Source: Cytophagales bacterium
GTDB lineage: Bacteria; Bacteroidota; Bacteroidia; Cytophagales; Thermoflexibacteraceae
Reading direction: 5' to 3'
Assembly (NCBI GenBank): GCA_013299115.1
Contig: JAAFKA010000007.1
Coordinates: 1 to 64,000, forward strand
Length of the DNA stretch: 64,000 nt
Below are positions 60,337-64,000 of this stretch, piece after piece. The position numbers and the translations under genes were made by a program. Numbering within the stretch: position 1 is the first letter of the stretch; every line of letters begins with the position of its first letter. The notes beneath the pieces are model-generated. The model had not been told where the DNA came from and did no database searches. It saw nothing but the letters and a program-made list of their open reading frames with translations.

Positions 60337-61833
60337 ATGAACATTCAAGTCTGTTTTCTTTATACGTTTTTGTGCAGCGTAGGGTTGTGTTTTGGTGGTT
60401 TTTTTTCAACAAAAGCCCAAGAAGTTTCGGTAGAAATTGGCGAAACCGAAATAGGTCTGCAAGAGGTGTTTACCATTACGGCTACGGTCAATAACGACAG
60501 AATGAAAGAGTGCAATGGTTTCCCCGAAATAGCAGGTTTTACCAAAGTAGGCACAAGTTCTTCGCAAAATACGACCATTATCAACGGCAAAATTTCGTCT
60601 GCCCATAGCCTTATTCAGAACTACAAACCCAGCAAAGTAGGAACTTACACCCTCAAACCTTTTGCCATTCAGATAAACGGCAAAACAGCACAAGGGCAAG
60701 GGGCTACTATCAAAGTGGTGCAGCAAACCGCAAGGCAGCAAAATGACCCTTTTGCAGATTTTTTTGGCTTTATGCGTGAAGACTCCCGACCTACGGAGTT
60801 TTTAGACATCAAAGAAGATGCTTTTTTTAGTGTCAATACCAATAAATCCAGTGTCTATGTAGGCGAAGGGTTTAACCTCACAGTGGCAATGTATATAGCC
60901 GATGCCAACAGAGCTTTTTTGGAGTTTCACGAAATAGGCGAACAATTAGGGGAGATTTTGAAAAAGGTAAAGCCGACTAACTGTTGGGAGGAAAACTTTG
61001 GAATAGAGGAAATTACGCCTGAAATTGTTACGATTAACGGCAAAAGTTACCGCCAATACAAAATTTATCAGGGCAATTTTTATCCGCTAAACACCGAGTC
61101 TATTGCCATACCTGCCGTAGATTTTAAGATGATTAAGTTTAAGGTGGCTGCCAATCCTTCGTTTTTTGGCAACAACCACGTGAAGGATTTGGTTAGTTTC
61201 AAGTCTAAGGAAAAAAACATTACTGTCAAGTCTTTGCCTGACCACCCTTTGAAAGACAAAGTAGCCGTTGGTAACTTCAAATTGCAAGAAGACCTAAGCA
61301 AAAATGAGGTAAAAACAGGCGAAACTTTTAACTACAAGTTCCAATTAGTGGGCGAAGGCAATTTGTCTGCCCTCAAACCTCCTGCATTGGTCGTAACAGA
61401 CCACTTTGTTTTCTATCCGCCCAATGAAAGATTGCAAATAAACCGCAGTGAAAATACTGTTTTTGGTAGCAAACAATTCAATTATTTGGTGTCTGCCAAC
61501 CAAGCTGGCAATTACCGATGGGCTGACTATTTCCAATGGATTTATTTTAACACCCAAACCGAAAAATACGATACGCTGAAATCAAGGCTAACTTTAAAAG
61601 CAACAGGGGAAACCATAGCCCCCAACAGCACCCTTGCCGAAGGGGACAACAGTTGGTTGGCGGAGGCAGACAACGACCTGCAAGAAGTAGAAGAAAGTTT
61701 TGCTTTGCGTATGTTTACCAATTTGGTTATTTTGACTATCTTGTTGCTCTTGGCTTATCAAGTGTTTAGGCAACGCAAGTTATTGGAAGTGCAGTTTAAT
61801 AAAAACTTTTTGTTGTTTAGGAAGAGAAAGTAA
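60337..61833 (+). CDS. batD: BatD-family protein
   Basis: A 498-aa exported protein: signal peptide ending FFSTKAQ-EV, then three or more immunoglobulin-like beta domains (EVSVEIGETEIGLQEVFTIT; FFSVNTNKSSVYVGEGFNLT; FKLQEDLSKNEVKTGETFNY) and a single C-terminal membrane helix (MFTNLVILTILLLLAYQVFR). The family tags NYKPSKVGTYTLKPF and NPSFFGNN are visible. BatD belongs to the Bat (Bacteroides aerotolerance) system with MoxR ATPase and VWA-domain proteins. None of batA, batB, batC or moxR is next to it. A stem-loop follows before convergent nadC. Confidence 0.85.
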   Translation: MNIQVCFLYTFLCSVGLCFGGFFSTKAQEVSVEIGETEIGLQEVFTITATVNNDRMKECNGFPEIAGFTKVGTSSSQNTTIINGKISSAHSLIQNYKPSKVGTYTLKPFAIQINGKTAQGQGATIKVVQQTARQQNDPFADFFGFMREDSRPTEFLDIKEDAFFSVNTNKSSVYVGEGFNLTVAMYIADANRAFLEFHEIGEQLGEILKKVKPTNCWEENFGIEEITPEIVTINGKSYRQYKIYQGNFYPLNTESIAIPAVDFKMIKFKVAANPSFFGNNHVKDLVSFKSKEKNITVKSLPDHPLKDKVAVGNFKLQEDLSKNEVKTGETFNYKFQLVGEGNLSALKPPALVVTDHFVFYPPNERLQINRSENTVFGSKQFNYLVSANQAGNYRWADYFQWIYFNTQTEKYDTLKSRLTLKATGETIAPNSTLAEGDNSWLAEADNDLQEVEESFALRMFTNLVILTILLLLAYQVFRQRKLLEVQFNKNFLLFRKRK

Positions 61834-61897
61834 TATTACGTATGGGCATTACCACCTGTGGCACTACCAATGAAAAGAGTGTATCATTTTTTCTTAA

Positions 61898-61937
61898 CTT
61901 TTTAGGATAGTTGTCTTTAGGCAACTATTCTAAAAAG
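61898..61937. terminator. Hairpin between convergent batD and nadC
   Basis: Stem TTTTAGGATAGTTG / CAACTATTCTAAAA, one mismatched pair, flanked by T- and A-rich sequence, suited to both directions. It extends a few bases into the 3' end of nadC. Confidence 0.65.
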
Positions 61938-62787
61938 CCTTTAAACTAATATCCATACTTTGCGAGGAGTGTGTCAAAGCCCCAAGAGAAATAAAATCTA
62001 CGCCACAGGCAGCTATTTCGGCTATTCGGGTTAAGGTAATGCCCCCAGAGGCTTCGGTTTCGTATTTGCCCGCAATCAAAAGTACGGCTTGTCGCATTTG
62101 CTCTGTTGTCATGTTGTCTAACATAATCACGTCAATTCCGCCTACTGCCAACACTTCTTTCACTTCTTCGAGGTTGCGAGTTTCTACCTCAATCCTCAAT
62201 TTTCTGCCTGTTTGCTGCAAATAATTTTGGGTAGCCACAATAGCTTGCCTGATGCCACCTGCATAATCTATGTGGTTGTCTTTGAGCATAATCATGTCGA
62301 ACAAACCAAAACGGTGATTAGTGCCTCCACCAATTTTGACAGCCCATTTTTCCATTAGCCTAAAATTGGGAGTAGTTTTGCGCGTATCCAAAATCTTAGT
62401 TTTTGTGCCTTTGGTTTGTTCCACCGCCTTGTGTGTGTGCGTGGCTATGCCACTCATACGTTGCATACAGTTTAGCACCAACCTTTCGGCAGTCAAAATA
62501 GACCTTGCCCTACCCGAAACAGTCAAGCCAATGTCACCAAATTTTACGCTGCTGCCGTCTGCCAACAAGGGCGTAACTTGCAACTGGCTATCCACTTGTT
62601 TGAAAATCATTGTTGCCAACTCCATGCCCGCCAAAATACCTTCGCCTTTGATAAGCAACTTTGCTTTCTGTTGTCTATCGGCTGGAATGGCAGCCAAAGA
62701 CGAATGGTCGCCATCGCCTACATCTTCGGCAAGGGCAGTGGCAATAAACTGCTCGATGGCAGCTGGGGTTAAATAGTCGTATTTCAT
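61930..62787 (-). CDS. nadC: Nicotinate-nucleotide diphosphorylase (carboxylating)
   Basis: A 285-aa quinolinate phosphoribosyltransferase in NAD synthesis. It has the N-terminal domain (FIATALAEDVGDGDHSSLAA), NCMQRMSGIATHTHKAVEQT, TRKTTPNFRLMEKWAVKIGG and NHRFGLFDMIMLKDNHIDYA with the substrate-binding arginines and lysines, then EVETRNLEEVKEVLAVGGID, VIMLDNMT and the final EASGGITLTRIAEIAACGVD. Complete. It is 32 bases from the stop of the Rpn-type gene upstream, so the two may share a transcript. Confidence 0.93.
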   Translation of the reverse strand: MKYDYLTPAAIEQFIATALAEDVGDGDHSSLAAIPADRQQKAKLLIKGEGILAGMELATMIFKQVDSQLQVTPLLADGSSVKFGDIGLTVSGRARSILTAERLVLNCMQRMSGIATHTHKAVEQTKGTKTKILDTRKTTPNFRLMEKWAVKIGGGTNHRFGLFDMIMLKDNHIDYAGGIRQAIVATQNYLQQTGRKLRIEVETRNLEEVKEVLAVGGIDVIMLDNMTTEQMRQAVLLIAGKYETEASGGITLTRIAEIAACGVDFISLGALTHSSQSMDISLKAF

Positions 62788-62819
62788 AAAAGATAATTTG
62801 GCTGCAAATTAATGCACTC

Positions 62820-63683
62820 TTATTCCTTTGGCTCGGCTCGTAATTCCTCAATCTGTTCGACAGTCAAGCCTGTTAGGTCTGCAATAAGCTCATTATCAAG
62901 CATTTTTTTGATTGCATTCTTAGCTATTTCTATTTTTCCTTCTTGTTTGGCTGTATAACTCACACTATTCTCAATTCTTCTATTTTCTTGAAAACGGTTA
63001 TACATTTTTTTGTCTTCCTCTGTCAAATTTTCATAACGTAACTTTTCTTTGGCTTTCTCCAAACCTTTTGCTTTGAAACTATCCTTTACTTCGCTGTTTT
63101 TTAAAAAATAAATCCACTCATCCAGTGTATCTTTGGCAATGTCGTTAAAGTTGTTAATTTTTAGGATATAGTATTTAGGAAAAATATCTGCTATTTTGTC
63201 CACAGCATAATTCTTCTTTTGAAAATTGGTGGGCTTCAGAATATCATTTTTGTGCATCCCCACAAATTCGCCTTTGTATTCATACACATAATCTTTGCCT
63301 TGCCCCAAACCAAAATAGACAATATTGATAGAATATATTTTTTTGATAGTGCCATAAGGTTCTCCCTCTTTGATATATTCGGTTACTAATTTAGAAACTC
63401 CATACAACATTCGTTGAAAATAATCTGATTCTGATTCGTTTTGGACTTCAATCAACATGAGTTCACCGTATTGGCTTTTTACCAAAATATCAACCCTATT
63501 GTACTTATCATATTCGTCTTGTTTATTACTTTCACTTTCCAAAACATCGACAATGGTAACATCAAAACGAAGTAACTCTGATAAAAGACCTTCTAAAATG
63601 CCAAAATTTGCTCGGTCGGCGTCCCGATTATGGCGGAGCAATTTTTTCATTGCCCAATCAAAACGAATAAGTTTGCTGCTCAT
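62820..63683 (-). CDS. Rpn-type PD-(D/E)XK nuclease (PDDEXK_2 family)
   Basis: A 287-aa protein of the recombination-promoting nuclease family often annotated as a transposase. It starts FDWAMKKLLRHNRDADRANF and reads EGLLSELLRFDVTIVDVLE (typical 'FD.aFK.lf...n..iL..fL' pattern). The catalytic motif is YNRVDILVKSQYGELMLIEVQ (Asp, then ExQ), followed by YFQRMLYGVSKLVTEYIKEG. The C-terminus is a long helical part ending TGLTVEQIEELRAEPKE. Intact catalytic residues suggest a working nuclease. Multiple copies per genome are usual. Confidence 0.85.
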   Translation of the reverse strand: MSSKLIRFDWAMKKLLRHNRDADRANFGILEGLLSELLRFDVTIVDVLESESNKQDEYDKYNRVDILVKSQYGELMLIEVQNESESDYFQRMLYGVSKLVTEYIKEGEPYGTIKKIYSINIVYFGLGQGKDYVYEYKGEFVGMHKNDILKPTNFQKKNYAVDKIADIFPKYYILKINNFNDIAKDTLDEWIYFLKNSEVKDSFKAKGLEKAKEKLRYENLTEEDKKMYNRFQENRRIENSVSYTAKQEGKIEIAKNAIKKMLDNELIADLTGLTVEQIEELRAEPKE

Positions 63684-63834
63684 TGTTATTAGTTTTTACT
63701 TCATGCAAATTAAAGAAAAAAGAAGAACATTTTTATCTATCTTATAAGCTATTTTTATATTTTATTGTTACTGTTTACTGCTAACTATTCACTGGTAACT
63801 ACAAAATTAATATTTAATTATTTTTGAAAATAAA

Positions 63835-63865
63835 TTTGGTTTTAATAAATAATTATTTACCTTTG
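63835..63865 (+). promoter_or_regulatory. Candidate promoter, perfect consensus
   Basis: TTTG (63835-63838), 19 bases, TACCTTTG (63858-63865). It ends 35 bases before the ATG at 63901. Confidence 0.65.
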
Positions 63866-63900
63866 TTTAAATAAAAAACACTTTAAACAGTCGTAAGCCA

Positions 63901-64000
63901 TGAACTTCTTTTATCATCAACTCAAAGCAAATCTCGGCTTGAGCCTTATTCTCTTTATTGGGCTTGGCGTAGAGTTTAGTAATTTTCAGGCAATGTTTTT
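63901..64000 (+). CDS. 5' end of a gene cut by the window edge
   Basis: The ATG at 63901 follows a perfect promoter and opens MNFFYHQLKANLGLSLILFI then GLGVEFSNFQAMF, running off the window. A hydrophobic stretch starts near residue 10, so it probably encodes a membrane protein. The family cannot be told from 33 residues. Confidence 0.6.

Noticed and set aside
1-64000. tRNA, rRNA, tmRNA or 6S RNA genes
   Set aside because: I looked for cloverleaf signatures such as GGTTCGA..C and saw none outside protein genes. A covariance search would be needed to exclude small RNAs.

Overview
The window looks like a chromosomal stretch of a low-GC Bacteroidota bacterium, most likely in the Cytophagales. 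The support is: promoter-like TTTG-N19..22-TAnnTTTG motifs; no Shine-Dalgarno-like sites where I looked; a giant secreted protein with a type IX secretion (T9SS) sorting tail; a PorE-like TPR/PD40/OmpA protein; BatD, DUF2911 and YtxJ (bacillithiol) proteins; and a long (about 630 aa) PurF. I cannot name the genus. I saw no rRNA, tRNA or CRISPR array.

Region 1 (1 to about 8,560) is an accessory, decaying zone. It holds frameshifted gene remnants, a DUF5618-like gene, and an orphan 418-aa protein preceded by ten-base-phased TTGTTTC repeats. A DNA methyltransferase gene with its middle deleted follows, then a RelE-like toxin/antitoxin pair, a frameshifted ISAs1-type IS, an IS110-type transposase whose C-terminus runs into host palindromes, an orphan XRE regulator behind strong palindromes, and a truncated IS3 copy. 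The IS3 copy carries the same 15-nt insertion in both of its ORFs.

Region 2 (8,590 to 25,720) is mostly core and envelope genes: a PorE-like OmpA protein, WbqC-like, Lnt, an LptF/G permease, TrpG/PabA, YtxJ, SurE, a propeller-OmpA protein, a ComEA-like HhH protein, CobS, a PilJ-type SpoIIE phosphatase, TatD, YidD and a DUF2911 protein. Region 3 (25,770 to 37,000) has a GT39-like membrane glycosyltransferase beside two GT2 enzymes, then trpC and trpA in convergent orientation, a queuosine-precursor transporter, an imelysin lipoprotein paired with a di-heme oxidoreductase, and PurF.

Region 4 (37,039 to 43,014) is one gene for a 1991-aa secreted protein made of 13 cysteine-rich modules plus a T9SS tail. 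Region 5 (43,140 to 64,000) carries RpiB, an FtsX-type permease, two tandem PD-(D/E)XK-like paralogues (a third, truncated one lies at 57.7 kb), AccB-AccC, UppS, BamA, a DEAD-box helicase, a Nudix protein, BatD, NadC, an Rpn-type nuclease and the start of one more gene.

The most striking non-coding feature is the density of long palindromes between genes. They are built from a small shared vocabulary of palindromic words, and some have near-perfect arms of 29 to 39 bp. Several sit between convergent genes, where they could end transcription from both sides. Their repeated, nested structure also looks like that of mobile or amplified elements.
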